Source: Enterococcus faecalis (lineage in GTDB: Bacteria; Bacillota; Bacilli; Lactobacillales; Enterococcaceae). From it: a stretch of 64,000 bases of DNA. The stretch covers positions 2,748,501-2,812,500 of the forward strand of contig NZ_CP118962.1 of the NCBI RefSeq assembly GCF_029024925.1. Reading direction: 5' to 3'. The number at the start of each line of letters is the position of its first letter. The stretch's first letter is position 1. A model generated the notes under the pieces. That model searched no databases. It saw only the letters and a list, made by a program, of their open reading frames with translations, and had not been told where the DNA came from. Shown piece after piece: positions 8,829-18,411 of this stretch. Both the position numbers and the translations under genes were made by a program.

Positions 8829-9695
8829 ATGAAGAATAACCTCTGCCTTCTCAACAGATCCCTACCAGTTTCATGATTCTTTCCAAACGAGTTCATAATA
8901 TTCTTAATTTATCTCTTAGGCCAAAGTGTTTAGCAAATTCTCAAAGACAGTCATACACTCTTTGTATTTTGACTTTATAATTTGCAATTATCGAACAAAA
9001 TTTTTCTACATTCTTGACCAGTCACTCTAAATTCTATAGATTGGTAATTGTTAGACCATATTTACACTTTAAATCATACTAATCCTTATCTAAAAGGCAA
9101 ACAATTCAAAAAAAAGCTTCTTGTATCATTTTTCTGTCTAAACGAAGTTATTAGATTTCTATCTGTGGTTCATTTGAATATATCATCTATTTGTTCACTT
9201 CCAGTTCTCAATACTTTATAATACCACTTCTCGTCTAAGTAAGTCTATAAAACTAGGTAAAACAACAAAACTAGAAAGAACTGAATCATCCTTCCTATTT
9301 AAAACTCTTTTCTACTTAGGTACAAAAAAATTTAACATACTAGTTATGATTTACTAAATGCTACACAAATTATTTGAGTTTTCGAATATGAAGGAAACAA
9401 CATTAAACCTTACAAAAACTTTATGAAACTAGTTATCTATACCAATCAATTCACGAAATATACAATTCTTAAAAAACATCCGAAAAAAACCTATAGCTTT
9501 CCTACTAAGTTGATCAATGAAAAACTCAAATAAAAAAAGTTGTATGAAAAGTAGTCAAACAAGCAAGTTGAAATCATATAATTATCTTGAATAAACAAAA
9601 AATATAAAAGCTAAGTCTTAGTCTGCATCGAAGCAAAAATGGTAAAGAACTACTCCTAATTATTCCCTCAAAATTAAAATACTCGTAAATAAATC
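8829..9695. other. AT-rich stretch without recognisable genes
   Basis: About 870 bp of strongly AT-rich DNA with frequent stops in all frames. No open frame of 60 codons, repeat or convincing RNA was seen. It may be the remains of decayed accessory genes or the long upstream region of the gene at 7590-8759. Confidence 0.5.
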
Positions 9696-9728
9696 AAAAA
9701 AACACCTTCAAAAAAATAGAAGGTGTCT
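9696..9728 (-). terminator. Terminator of the rplM-rpsI operon
   Basis: Stem ACACCTTC (9702-9709) with GAAGGTGT (9719-9726), followed by seven T residues on the minus strand. Confidence 0.88.
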
Positions 9729-9752
9729 TGGAACATTTACATATAAGATATA

Positions 9753-10145
9753 TTAACGTTTTGAGAACTGTGAAGCTTTACGGGCTTTCTTAAGACCTGG
9801 TTTTTTACGTTCAACCATACGTGCGTCACGAGTAAGTAACCCAGCGCGTTTTAAAGCAGAACGGAAGTCAGGATCTACTTGTAACAATGCACGAGCGATT
9901 CCGTGACGGATAGCTCCTGATTGTCCAGCATAGCCACCACCGTTTACGTTTACGATTACATCGTAAGCGCCTTTTGTTTCAGTTACGCCAAATGGTTGGT
10001 TGATAACTTCACGCAAGTCAGCATGTGGAATATATTCTTCTACGTCTTTTTTGTTTACAGTAATTTTACCAGTACCTGGTACTAAGCGTACGCGGGCAAC
10101 TGCATTTTTACGACGGCCTGTGCCGCTATATTGTACTTGTGCCAA
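9753..10145 (-). CDS. rpsI: 30S ribosomal protein S9
   Basis: A 130-aa small-subunit protein near the decoding site. The start [20 protein letters not shown] and the basic tail ending in [17 protein letters not shown] are diagnostic; the terminal Arg contacts P-site tRNA in known ribosomes. The length is normal. It is the second gene of a two-gene operon, 13 bp after rplM, with AGGAGGG before the ATG. Confidence 0.98.
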   Translation of the reverse strand: MAQVQYSGTGRRKNAVARVRLVPGTGKITVNKKDVEEYIPHADLREVINQPFGVTETKGAYDVIVNVNGGGYAGQSGAIRHGIARALLQVDPDFRSALKRAGLLTRDARMVERKKPGLKKARKASQFSKR

Positions 10146-10158
10146 TGAATTTCCCTCC

Positions 10159-10602
10159 TTAAATTAAGTTCGTGATATCTAATACTTCTGGTTGTTGTGC
10201 AGCATGTGGATGCTCAGCTCCACCGTATACGTTCAATTTAGTAAATTGTTTACGTCCTAAAGTGTTTTTAGGTAGCATACCTTTTACAGAAGTTTCGATA
10301 AGACGGCGAGAGTTTTTGTCGCGTAATTCACCAGCAGTCACTGATTTTAATCCTCCAGGATACATTGAGTGACGGTAGTAAATTTTGTCTGTAGCTTTTT
10401 TACCTGTTAATTTTACTTTATCAGCGTTAATTACGATTACGAAATCTCCAGTATCCACATGTGGTGTGAATGTTGGTTTATTTTTACCACGTAGTACAGA
10501 AGCAACAACTGCTGATAGACGTCCTAAAGGAACATCTGTTGCATCTACTACGTACCATTTACGTTCTACTTCGCCAGCTTTGGCCATATATGTTGTACGC
10601 AC
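10159..10602 (-). CDS. rplM: 50S ribosomal protein L13
   Basis: A 147-aa early-assembly protein of the large subunit. The GTG at 10602 is chosen: GGAGG lies 8 bp before it and the resulting [20 protein letters not shown] matches the family N-terminus; the longer open frame upstream has no family similarity. Conserved [15 protein letters not shown] and [10 protein letters not shown] are present. It leads the rplM-rpsI operon behind a strong promoter. Confidence 0.97.
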   Translation of the reverse strand: MRTTYMAKAGEVERKWYVVDATDVPLGRLSAVVASVLRGKNKPTFTPHVDTGDFVIVINADKVKLTGKKATDKIYYRHSMYPGGLKSVTAGELRDKNSRRLIETSVKGMLPKNTLGRKQFTKLNVYGGAEHPHAAQQPEVLDITNLI

Positions 10603-10716
10603 GTTTCTTTCCTCCAATTTTGTTTTCGATGTTTGACATACACTTGAGTTTCCGGGGCTCATTGTGGGGCAAACAATACCATTTAATATTTTACCTTCAA
10701 TCACTGATAAAGTCAA
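10603..10716 (-). promoter_or_regulatory. rplM promoter and possible L13 autoregulatory leader
   Basis: The minus strand has TTGACT (10711-10716), a 17-bp spacer and TAAAAT (10688-10693), giving a leader of about 80 nt. The leader can form two small stem-loops (ATTGT/ACAAT and TGAG/CTCA). Firmicute rplM mRNAs often carry an L13-binding leader, but this one was recognised by position, not by a model search. Confidence 0.6.
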
Positions 10717-10775
10717 TGTTTTTCTGCGCTTTCAGAAAATAGATTTTCACTTATTTTTTTGTGCCTTTTAAACAG

Positions 10776-10807
10776 AAAAAAACCGCCAACGTCAACGTCA
10801 GCGGCTT
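10776..10807 (-). terminator. Terminator of dps
   Basis: AACCGC (10781-10786) pairs with GCGGCTT (10801-10807) around a loop containing repeated ACGT. A run of T residues follows on the minus strand. Confidence 0.7.
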
Positions 10808-10823
10808 TGGGAGTTGTTTTAAA

Positions 10824-11291
10824 TTATGCGTCAATACCAGGCGCTTTGCCAAGTTTGGCTTGTAACATCCAAATATTTTTTTCGATGTCTGTTTTGTTTG
10901 CGATGAAAATGTCTTGTGTGCAGTCGTCGCCTTCTTCACCAGAAACTTCGATTCCTTTTGCGTAAAGGTCTGCTAAGTAACGGTAGCCTGCTACTAATTT
11001 TTCCATACGTTCTGGAATGGTGCGGTCCCAGTTACCAATTTCATCTTCAATTTTTGTATTTTCTGCGAATTCACGCAATGTTGAGAATGGAGAGCCGTCC
11101 AATGTGATTAAACGTTCTGAAACAACATCTAATTGCTCATTGATTTGATCCATGTATTCATCCATTTGTGGGTGAAGTGTTAAAAATTCAGGTCCACGCA
11201 TATACCAATGTGTTTGATGAATTACCACGGAAAATTGGCTTAAATCTGCAACGAGTTGGTTCAAAATTTCTTTTGTTTTTTCAAATTTCAT
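10824..11291 (-). CDS. dps: Dps-family ferritin-like DNA-protection protein
   Basis: A 155-aa ferritin-fold protein that oxidises and stores iron, using hydrogen peroxide, as a dodecamer. The segment SQFSVVIHQTHWYMRGPEFLTLHPQMDEYMD holds the conserved His and the Asp/Glu residues of the inter-subunit ferroxidase site. The length is typical. It is monocistronic, with AGGAGGA before the ATG and a terminator just after. A near-perfect PerR box lies about 100 bp upstream, consistent with peroxide induction. Confidence 0.93.
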   Translation of the reverse strand: MKFEKTKEILNQLVADLSQFSVVIHQTHWYMRGPEFLTLHPQMDEYMDQINEQLDVVSERLITLDGSPFSTLREFAENTKIEDEIGNWDRTIPERMEKLVAGYRYLADLYAKGIEVSGEEGDDCTQDIFIANKTDIEKNIWMLQAKLGKAPGIDA

Positions 11292-11391
11292 TCTTTGTCA
11301 TCCTCCTAAATATTATTTCTACACTCTTAGTGTAATATGAATTGTGAAAAAAGTACACTGAAAACCTTTCTTTTTTAAAATTATTATCAAA

Positions 11392-11406
11392 TTATAATAA
11401 TTACAA
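11392..11406. promoter_or_regulatory. PerR-box-like operator upstream of dps
   Basis: TTATAAT-A-ATTACAA matches the PerR consensus TTATAATnATTATAA at 14 of 15 positions. It lies between the lipoprotein gene stop and the dps start, 101 bp before the ATG. Confidence 0.65.
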
Positions 11407-11418
11407 TTAAGAATCTAA

Positions 11419-12138
11419 TTAATTTCCTGAAATCGCTGTTCTTTCATCCGCAGTGACGACTTTTTGTTCCGCTTGAGTGAGGATTGTGTCGAGTGCCTCT
11501 GTCAACTGGTCAGTATCTTCTTTTCCTGTGACGAAAGCTAAAAAAAACTGATTAAGTCTCAGTTGCTCCACTGCCGGTAAATACCATTGCCCTTCTACTT
11601 GCTTAACCGTTAATGGCAGTTCAACTGGCTCATGGCTGACATTGATTTGTCGGATTTCTTTTTTTAAAACGGCTAACGTGTGCTGCATGTCTAGCGCTTG
11701 TGTCGCCTGTTGCGTTTGCTGAAGAAGAGCAGTGGTTGTATCTTCAATCGCCGTCACAAAATCTAAGCCCTTAATCTGAAAAGTGATTGTCGCTTGTCCA
11801 TTCAATTCTTTCGTGGCTACTAGTTGATATGACGCTTTTTTCTTCACTTGAGCCAGTAATTCTGCGCTAAGCTTCTGGGCTTCAGTTTCGGTGACTTCAG
11901 CGTTCATTTCTTTTAAGCTATTGAAAAATTGCTTCTGGAACTGTTGACGGCTCGTCTGCAAATGCTCCGCCAAGACTTTCGGTTCACGAAAAGTTTGAGA
12001 GAATGTCGCTGTCTTTTCTTGATAAATAAAGTAATCTACCAACTGTTGCGCTGCTTTTTCGCCGGAACGAGACGGTGCACTGCAGCTTGCTAACGCCCCA
12101 ATGAATAACAGAAATAGTGGTAGTAGCTGCTTCTTCAT
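11419..12138 (-). CDS. Predicted lipoprotein (DUF5105-like)
   Basis: A 239-aa protein with a lipoprotein signal peptide: basic MKK, hydrophobic core, and lipobox LASC with the lipidated Cys at residue 19. The mature part is mostly helical, rich in Gln, Lys and Thr, with no enzymatic motif. Its general character resembles the DUF5105 lipoproteins of enterococci and related genera, but this is an impression. It is probably anchored to the outer face of the membrane. The last 8 residues of the signal peptide do not match any known sex pheromone. Confidence 0.65.
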   Translation of the reverse strand: MKKQLLPLFLLFIGALASCSAPSRSGEKAAQQLVDYFIYQEKTATFSQTFREPKVLAEHLQTSRQQFQKQFFNSLKEMNAEVTETEAQKLSAELLAQVKKKASYQLVATKELNGQATITFQIKGLDFVTAIEDTTTALLQQTQQATQALDMQHTLAVLKKEIRQINVSHEPVELPLTVKQVEGQWYLPAVEQLRLNQFFLAFVTGKEDTDQLTEALDTILTQAEQKVVTADERTAISGN

Positions 12139-12221
12139 TCCTCATCCTCATTTCCTCAAGTCTTTGTCTCTCTTCTAGTTAAGCAACTTCTCAGCCATTT
12201 GTCAAAGCTATTTACTATCAA

Positions 12222-13742
12222 TTATTTGCGGAATTCTGCTAATTTTTGATAACTTTGTGCTAAAACTTGTTGGGTTTCTTGAAAAACAGGATACAGTTCT
12301 TGATAAACTAGCAATTGATCCGCTCGTGGCGTGACCGTTTCATGAATCAGCACCTGTTGCGCCGCTGCTTGTAAATTTGGTAACTGCCCTAAGCCTTGCC
12401 AACCTAGCAAAACAGCGCCTAATGCCGAAGCTTCGGTACTATCAGTGAACGATAACGTTTCTCCCAGAACATCAGCCATGATTTGACGGAACACAGGGGA
12501 ATCAGCAAAGCCGCCTGTCGCCCGAATCTCCTGAACGGGTCCACCGAGTTGTTTCAAATCTTCTAAAATGGTTTTTAAATTGAAACAGATTCCTTCCACC
12601 ACCGCTCGAGCTAAATGTCCGGCATGGTGATTTTTGCGCAAGCCAATAAAACTTGCGCTCGCCTCTGCATTCCACAGCGGTGCTCGTTCACCTAGCAAAT
12701 AAGGATGAAACAGTAAGCCATTTGCCCCAGCTGGCACGGTTGCAATTTTGGCCATAATTGGGTCATAGAGATTGGTCCCGTTTTGGATAGCTTGCTGACG
12801 TTCTTCTGCAAAAATCGTTTGGCTCGCCCAATCTAACGCAACTGCACCATTACTACTTGCGCCACCAATCACCCAGTGCTGTTCATCTAGAGCAAAACAA
12901 AATGTTTCACCTTGCGGATGCAAAAAAGGTTCTTCGACAATATACCGAAGTGCACCGCTCGTACCAACGGTCAAAGTCGCTACACCCATTCCTAGCGCTC
13001 CCAAACCTAAATTAGACAACGGGCCATCCGCACCACCAAGAACTAAAACCGTTTCCTCCTCAACACCAAGCATCTCTTGCCAAGAAGGCGCTAACGCTGG
13101 AAAAATGAACGTTGATGGGGCAACTTTTGGCAACTGTTCCTCCTCAATAGATAAATACGCTAAAATCGACGATTCCCATTGTCGCGTGTGAATATTAAAT
13201 AAACCCATTCCTGAAGCACTACTATAATCTGTCCAGTATTCGCCAAAGAAACGGTAAAAAATGTAGTCCTTAATCCCAATAAACTTGGCCGCGCTCTGCG
13301 CAACGGCTGGCTGATTTTCCTGCAGCCAGCGAATCTTGTACAAAGGCGCCATTGGATGAACTGGCATGCCTGTCAATTGATAAAACAATTGGGCCGCTGG
13401 CGTTTCTTTTAACGCTTCCGCATAATCAGATGCTCGTGTGTCAGCCCAAGTAATCACTTGGGTCAATGGGCGTCCTTGCGCATCCATGGCAATTAAGCCA
13501 TGCATCGCTGAAGCAAAAGAAATGAGCCCAATTGGTTGATTCTTCACTTGTTGTGTGACGGTTCGAATACAGTTCACCACAGCTTGGAACAGCGTTTCTG
13601 GGTCTTGCTCCGCCATTCCTTCAGTCTCTTGAATTAATGGATAACGCACATAGCTAGAAGCTACGACTGTGCCATTGGGTTGAAAAGCCACTGCTTTGGC
13701 TTGCGTAGTGCCAACGTCGACACCAATCGCTAATTTTTCCAT
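12222..13742 (-). CDS. gntK: FGGY-family sugar kinase, probable gluconokinase
   Basis: A 506-aa ATP-dependent carbohydrate kinase. The N-terminal GVDVGTTQAKAV is the phosphate-binding loop of the FGGY fold. SFASAMHGLIAMD and ITWADTRASDYA match gluconate/xylulose kinases, and the C-terminal ATGGFADSPVFRQIMADVLG is the second FGGY signature. Gluconate is favoured over xylulose from the overall pattern, but no gluconate permease, 6-phosphogluconate dehydrogenase or GntR regulator lies next to it, so the substrate stays uncertain. It is monocistronic. Confidence 0.8.
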   Translation of the reverse strand: MEKLAIGVDVGTTQAKAVAFQPNGTVVASSYVRYPLIQETEGMAEQDPETLFQAVVNCIRTVTQQVKNQPIGLISFASAMHGLIAMDAQGRPLTQVITWADTRASDYAEALKETPAAQLFYQLTGMPVHPMAPLYKIRWLQENQPAVAQSAAKFIGIKDYIFYRFFGEYWTDYSSASGMGLFNIHTRQWESSILAYLSIEEEQLPKVAPSTFIFPALAPSWQEMLGVEEETVLVLGGADGPLSNLGLGALGMGVATLTVGTSGALRYIVEEPFLHPQGETFCFALDEQHWVIGGASSNGAVALDWASQTIFAEERQQAIQNGTNLYDPIMAKIATVPAGANGLLFHPYLLGERAPLWNAEASASFIGLRKNHHAGHLARAVVEGICFNLKTILEDLKQLGGPVQEIRATGGFADSPVFRQIMADVLGETLSFTDSTEASALGAVLLGWQGLGQLPNLQAAAQQVLIHETVTPRADQLLVYQELYPVFQETQQVLAQSYQKLAEFRK

Positions 13743-13850
13743 TTGATTCCCTCATTTCTTGTTTCTTTTATTATTCCTAACAAAAAAAGATTTGTCTAGT
13801 CAAACGAAAAAGTTTAAAAAAAGCGTAGTTTATTTTTAAGGAGGTAACCT

Positions 13851-14543
13851 ATGTTTTTCTTGAATCTCTTTTTGATTGGTGCCTGTTTCGGTTCTTTTTT
13901 ATGCTTAGTGGCGGAGCGCTTACCAGTAGGGCGTTCTTTGTGGTGGCCCCCTTCCCACTGTCAAGGTTGCCACCAGCCTCTACAACTCTATGAATTAATT
14001 CCAGTTGTTTCGATTTTGCTGCAGCGCTTTCGTTGTCGAAAGTGTCAACAGCCAGTAGCTAAGAGTTATCTTTTAGCAGAACTTGTCATGGGCGGGTTAA
14101 CCGCAAGCTGTTTTTCAGCTGGCCTGACGATTGATGCTTTGATTCTCTGGTGGTGGCTGACGAGTGCTTTCACATTATCCTTGATTGATTACTGGTATTT
14201 AGTGGTTGAACCGAAGATTCTTTATCCTAGTTTTCTTGTGCTTTGTTTGCTGAAAATGGCGGGTCAGCATTCGTTTTACTTACTGACTGGTCTTTTTTGT
14301 TTTTGTTTTTTCCAAGCCGTCTTACATTATTTTCCGGAAGCCATGGGGCGAGGGGATCTTTTGTTACTGGGTTTGTGGGGCTGTTTTTTACAGGTACCTC
14401 AGTTGCTGATGCTACTATTTTTTGCCAGTAGTTATGGCCTAATCTATGGCTACAGCTGTAAATTTTTGGGGTATCCAGTTGAACAGACACTTCCCTTTGT
14501 CCCCTTTTTAAGTTTGGGCTTACTCACAATCAGTTGCTTATAG
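13851..14543 (+). CDS. comC: Prepilin peptidase (A24 family), ComC/PilD-like
   Basis: A 230-aa polytopic membrane aspartyl protease that cleaves and methylates type IV pilin-like precursors, in Firmicutes those of the competence pseudopilus. The zinc-binding pairs CQGC and CRKC lie in the first cytoplasmic loop (about residues 38-66). The first catalytic Asp is in the SLIDYWYL segment and the second in GRGDLLLLG (the GxGD motif). The length is typical. A strong AAGGAGG precedes the ATG. It stands alone; the com pilin operon is not in the window. Confidence 0.88.
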   Translation: MFFLNLFLIGACFGSFLCLVAERLPVGRSLWWPPSHCQGCHQPLQLYELIPVVSILLQRFRCRKCQQPVAKSYLLAELVMGGLTASCFSAGLTIDALILWWWLTSAFTLSLIDYWYLVVEPKILYPSFLVLCLLKMAGQHSFYLLTGLFCFCFFQAVLHYFPEAMGRGDLLLLGLWGCFLQVPQLLMLLFFASSYGLIYGYSCKFLGYPVEQTLPFVPFLSLGLLTISCL

Positions 14544-14550
14544 CAAATAA

Positions 14551-14586
14551 AAAAAGCCGTAAGGAGCATGCTCCTTACGGCTTTTT
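14551..14586. terminator. Bidirectional terminator between comC and rpoC
   Basis: A perfect palindrome with AGCCGTAAGGAGCA as one arm (14555-14582 overall), flanked by A and T runs, serves the convergent genes on both sides. Confidence 0.92.
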
Positions 14587-14591
14587 AGGGT

Positions 14592-17500
14592 TTATTTATT
14601 GATGTTTTTCATCGCATCTTCAGCAGCCATTTGTGCTTCAATGTCTGAAATACTATAAACGTTTTCGCTAGCTACGCCAACTTCTTTTGGTTCCATGTTA
14701 CGGTAACGAGCCATACCAGTACCAGCTGGGATGATTTTACCAATGATAACATTTTCTTTCAATCCAAGTAATGGATCTTTTTTGCCACGGATAGCAGCAT
14801 CTGTTAACACGCGTGTTGTTTCTTGGAAGGATGCAGCAGATAAGAAGCTGTTTGTTTCCAATGACGCTTTGGTAATACCAAGTAAGACTGGACGACTAGT
14901 AGCAGGGACGCCACCAGCAACTAATGTGTCGTAGTTACGGTCTTTAAATTCTGCGATGTCCATTAATGTTCCTGGAAGGATTTCAGTGTCACCTGGATCC
15001 ATTACGCGGATTTTACGTAACATTTGACGAACCATTACTTCGATATGTTTGTCGCCGATTTCTACCCCTTGCATACGGTAAACACGTTGTACTTCACGTA
15101 ATAGGTAGTTTTCAACAGATAAAACATCACGAACTTGTAATAATTGTTTTGGATCAATTGAACCTTCTGTCAACGGTGCACCACGGTGGATGATGTCGCC
15201 TTCAGCAACTTTCATACGTGCAGTGTAAGGGACAGTATAGGTACGTGTATCTGTTTTTCCTTTGATGGTTACTTCTTTTTGACGTGTGGCAGGATCTTCA
15301 GAAATATCGATAACTTCACCGGTTACTTCTGTAATCACTGCTTGTCCTTTCGGATTACGTGCTTCAAAGATTTCTTGGATACGAGGTAAACCTTGAGTGA
15401 TATCGTCACCGGCAACCCCACCGGTATGGAACGTACGCATGGTTAACTGTGTACCAGGTTCCCCGATAGATTGAGCGGCGATTGTACCAACTGCTTCTCC
15501 GACTTCAACGTCAGAACCAGTTGCCAAGTTACGTCCGTAACAGTGCTTACATACACCATGTTTTGTGTTACATGTAAAGACAGAACGGATGGTTACTTTT
15601 TCAATACCAGCGTCCACGATTTCTCTTGCAAGATCTTCAGTGATTAATTGATCCGCACCAATGATGATTGCACCAGTTTCTGGATGAACAACTGATTTAC
15701 GTGTATAACGACCTAATAGACGTTCGTCTAATGGTTCGATAATTTCGTTACCTTCACGAATGGCTTCGATTTCAAGACCACGGTCAGTGCCACAGTCGTC
15801 TTCACGAATGATTACGTCTTGGGCAACGTCAACTAAACGACGTGTTAAGTAACCTGAATCGGCTGTCTTCAAGGCCGTATCGGTCATCCCTTTACGAGCC
15901 CCGTGAGTTGAGATAAACATTTCTAAGACAGAAAGTCCTTCACGGAAGTTTGAGATGATTGGTAATTCCATGATTCGTCCATTCGGAGCGGCCATCAAAC
16001 CACGCATACCAGCTAACTGTGTAAAGTTGGAGATGTTACCACGGGCTCCAGAGTCAGACATCATGAAGATTGGGTTACGAGCTTCCATACTTTCGATCAG
16101 TTTTTGTTGGATTTCATCTTTGGCACCGTTCCAAACGCCGATTACACGTTCATAACGTTCGTCATCAGTAATTAAACCACGACGGAATTGTTTAGTAATT
16201 GTTTCAACTTGTTTGTGGGCAGCGTCAATGATTGCTTGTTTTTCATGAAGAACCATGATATCGGCAATCCCTACCGTCATCCCAGCATACGTTGAGTGTT
16301 TGTAACCTAAGTCTTTCATGCGGTCAAGCATTTTAGAGGTTTCCGTAATGTGGAATCTCTTGAAGACTTCAGCAATGATATTTCCAAGATTTTTCTTCTT
16401 GAATGGTAAAACTAATTCTTGCTCTTTAATGTGTGCAGGAATGTCTGTACCAGCTTCTACAAAGTATTTATCTGGTGTTTGAACAGTTAAGTTATAGTCT
16501 GTTGGTTCGTTCAAGTAAGGGAACTCAACAGGCATGATTTCGTTAAAGATGATCTTACCAACTGTGGTGATTAAGATTCGTTCTTTTTGCCAATCAGTAA
16601 ATGGTTTGTCACCTAAAAGTGTTGTTTGAACCCCAATACGTGAGTGTAAATGCACGTAGCCATTTTGCCATGCTAAAACAGCTTCGTTCATGTCGCGGAA
16701 GATCATGCCTTCCCCTTCACGGCCTTCTTCTTCCATTGTTAGGTAGTAGTTACCTAAGACCATATCTTGAGATGGTGTAACAACTGGTTTACCATCTTTC
16801 GGGTTCAAGATATTTTGGGCAGCAAGCATTAACATACGAGCTTCTGCTTGTGCTTCTTCATTTAGAGGCACGTGAACCGCCATTTGGTCTCCATCGAAAT
16901 CGGCATTGTAGGCTTCACAAACTAATGGGTGAAGACGGATCGCACGACCTTCAACAAGAACAGGTTCGAAAGCTTGGATCCCTAATCTATGCAACGTAGG
17001 TGCCCGGTTAAGTAAAACTGGGTGTTCTTGGATAACTTCTTCTAAGATATCCCAAACTTCATCTTCGCCACGTTCGATTTTACGTTTCGCATTTTTAATG
17101 TTTGTCGCAATTTCACGTTGTACTAATTCACGCATTACAAATGGTTTGAATAATTCAATCGCCATTTCTTTTGGTAAACCACATTGGTACATTTTTAAGA
17201 ACGGACCAACGACGATTACGGAACGACCAGAATAGTCAACACGTTTACCTAGTAAGTTTTGACGGAAACGACCTTGTTTCCCTTTCAACATGTGAGAAAG
17301 AGATTTCAATGGACGGTTACCTGGCCCAGTAACTGGACGGCCACGACGACCATTATCGATTAAAGCATCGACCGCTTCTTGTAACATCCGTTTTTCGTTT
17401 TGAACGATGATGCTTGGCGCATTTAAGTCTAATAAACGTTTTAGACGGTTGTTACGGTTGATAACACGGCGGTATAAGTCGTTTAAGTCACTTGTTGCAA

Positions 17501-18245
17501 AACGACCACCTTCCAATTGAACCATCGGACGTAAATCTGGTGGAATAACTGGGATAACATCCATTACCATCCAGCTTGGTTGGTTACCAGAAGCACGGAA
17601 GGCTTCTAAGATGTCTAAACGACGGATGGCACGTGTCCGTTTTTGACCAGAAGCTGTTTTTAATTCTTCTTTTAATTGCGCAACTTCGCCATCTAAATCG
17701 ACGTTATCTAATAATTGTTTCACGGCTTCGGCACCCATAGCAGCTTTGAAGGCTTGGCCATATTGTTCACGTTTTTCACGATATTCGCGTTCCGTTAACA
17801 ATTGTTTTTTCTCTAATGTTGTGTCACCTGGTTCGATGACAACGTATGAAGCAAAATAAATGACTTCTTCCAATGCACGAGGGCTCATGTCTAAAACAAG
17901 ACCCATCCGAGATGGAATTCCTTTAAAGTACCAGATATGTGAAACTGGTGCGGCTAATTCAATATGTCCCATACGTTCACGACGTACTTTTGAACGAGTG
18001 ACTTCAACGCCACAACGGTCACAGACAATACCTTTATAACGGATACGTTTATATTTACCACAAGCACATTCCCAGTCTTTGGTTGGACCAAAAATGCGTT
18101 CACAGAATAACCCTTCACGTTCGGGTTTTAATGTACGGTAGTTAATTGTTTCGGGTTTTTTAACTTCCCCATAAGACCAGCTTCTGATCTTTTCTGGTGA
18201 AGCAAGCCCTATTTGCATACTTTCGAATTTATTTACATCGATCAA
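14592..18245 (-). CDS. rpoC: DNA-directed RNA polymerase subunit beta-prime
   Basis: A 1217-aa RNA polymerase catalytic subunit. The N-terminal zinc finger (CACGKY...CDRCGVEV), the active-site loop NADFDGDQM with three Mg-binding Asp residues, and the trigger-loop and second zinc-cluster region ([14 protein letters not shown]) are all present. The length fits Firmicutes. It follows rpoB in a two-gene operon after a 166-bp intergenic stretch, and ends at a bidirectional terminator. Confidence 0.99.
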   Translation of the reverse strand: MIDVNKFESMQIGLASPEKIRSWSYGEVKKPETINYRTLKPEREGLFCERIFGPTKDWECACGKYKRIRYKGIVCDRCGVEVTRSKVRRERMGHIELAAPVSHIWYFKGIPSRMGLVLDMSPRALEEVIYFASYVVIEPGDTTLEKKQLLTEREYREKREQYGQAFKAAMGAEAVKQLLDNVDLDGEVAQLKEELKTASGQKRTRAIRRLDILEAFRASGNQPSWMVMDVIPVIPPDLRPMVQLEGGRFATSDLNDLYRRVINRNNRLKRLLDLNAPSIIVQNEKRMLQEAVDALIDNGRRGRPVTGPGNRPLKSLSHMLKGKQGRFRQNLLGKRVDYSGRSVIVVGPFLKMYQCGLPKEMAIELFKPFVMRELVQREIATNIKNAKRKIERGEDEVWDILEEVIQEHPVLLNRAPTLHRLGIQAFEPVLVEGRAIRLHPLVCEAYNADFDGDQMAVHVPLNEEAQAEARMLMLAAQNILNPKDGKPVVTPSQDMVLGNYYLTMEEEGREGEGMIFRDMNEAVLAWQNGYVHLHSRIGVQTTLLGDKPFTDWQKERILITTVGKIIFNEIMPVEFPYLNEPTDYNLTVQTPDKYFVEAGTDIPAHIKEQELVLPFKKKNLGNIIAEVFKRFHITETSKMLDRMKDLGYKHSTYAGMTVGIADIMVLHEKQAIIDAAHKQVETITKQFRRGLITDDERYERVIGVWNGAKDEIQQKLIESMEARNPIFMMSDSGARGNISNFTQLAGMRGLMAAPNGRIMELPIISNFREGLSVLEMFISTHGARKGMTDTALKTADSGYLTRRLVDVAQDVIIREDDCGTDRGLEIEAIREGNEIIEPLDERLLGRYTRKSVVHPETGAIIIGADQLITEDLAREIVDAGIEKVTIRSVFTCNTKHGVCKHCYGRNLATGSDVEVGEAVGTIAAQSIGEPGTQLTMRTFHTGGVAGDDITQGLPRIQEIFEARNPKGQAVITEVTGEVIDISEDPATRQKEVTIKGKTDTRTYTVPYTARMKVAEGDIIHRGAPLTEGSIDPKQLLQVRDVLSVENYLLREVQRVYRMQGVEIGDKHIEVMVRQMLRKIRVMDPGDTEILPGTLMDIAEFKDRNYDTLVAGGVPATSRPVLLGITKASLETNSFLSAASFQETTRVLTDAAIRGKKDPLLGLKENVIIGKIIPAGTGMARYRNMEPKEVGVASENVYSISDIEAQMAAEDAMKNINK

Positions 18246-18411
18246 AAGGAATTCCCTCCATTTCCTTATTTAGAGAAGCTGAGTCAGCAACTTGTTAGCA
18301 AATGGCAAGCATCACTTGAAAGAAGGTCTGACGACACTTGGAACAAGTAATGGCTTGCGCAGTTGCAACAAAGTCGCAGTTGAATCAACTCATCAGAGTG
18401 GTAGCGACAAA

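Noticed and set aside
10172..10965. Plus-strand open frames opposite rplM and dps
   Set aside because: They overlap confidently assigned genes on the other strand and have no start signals.
11419..12138. Signal peptide of the lipoprotein as a further sex pheromone
   Set aside because: The residues before its lipobox Cys do not match cPD1, cCF10, cOB1, cAM373 or cAD1; the same is true of the fmnB signal peptide.
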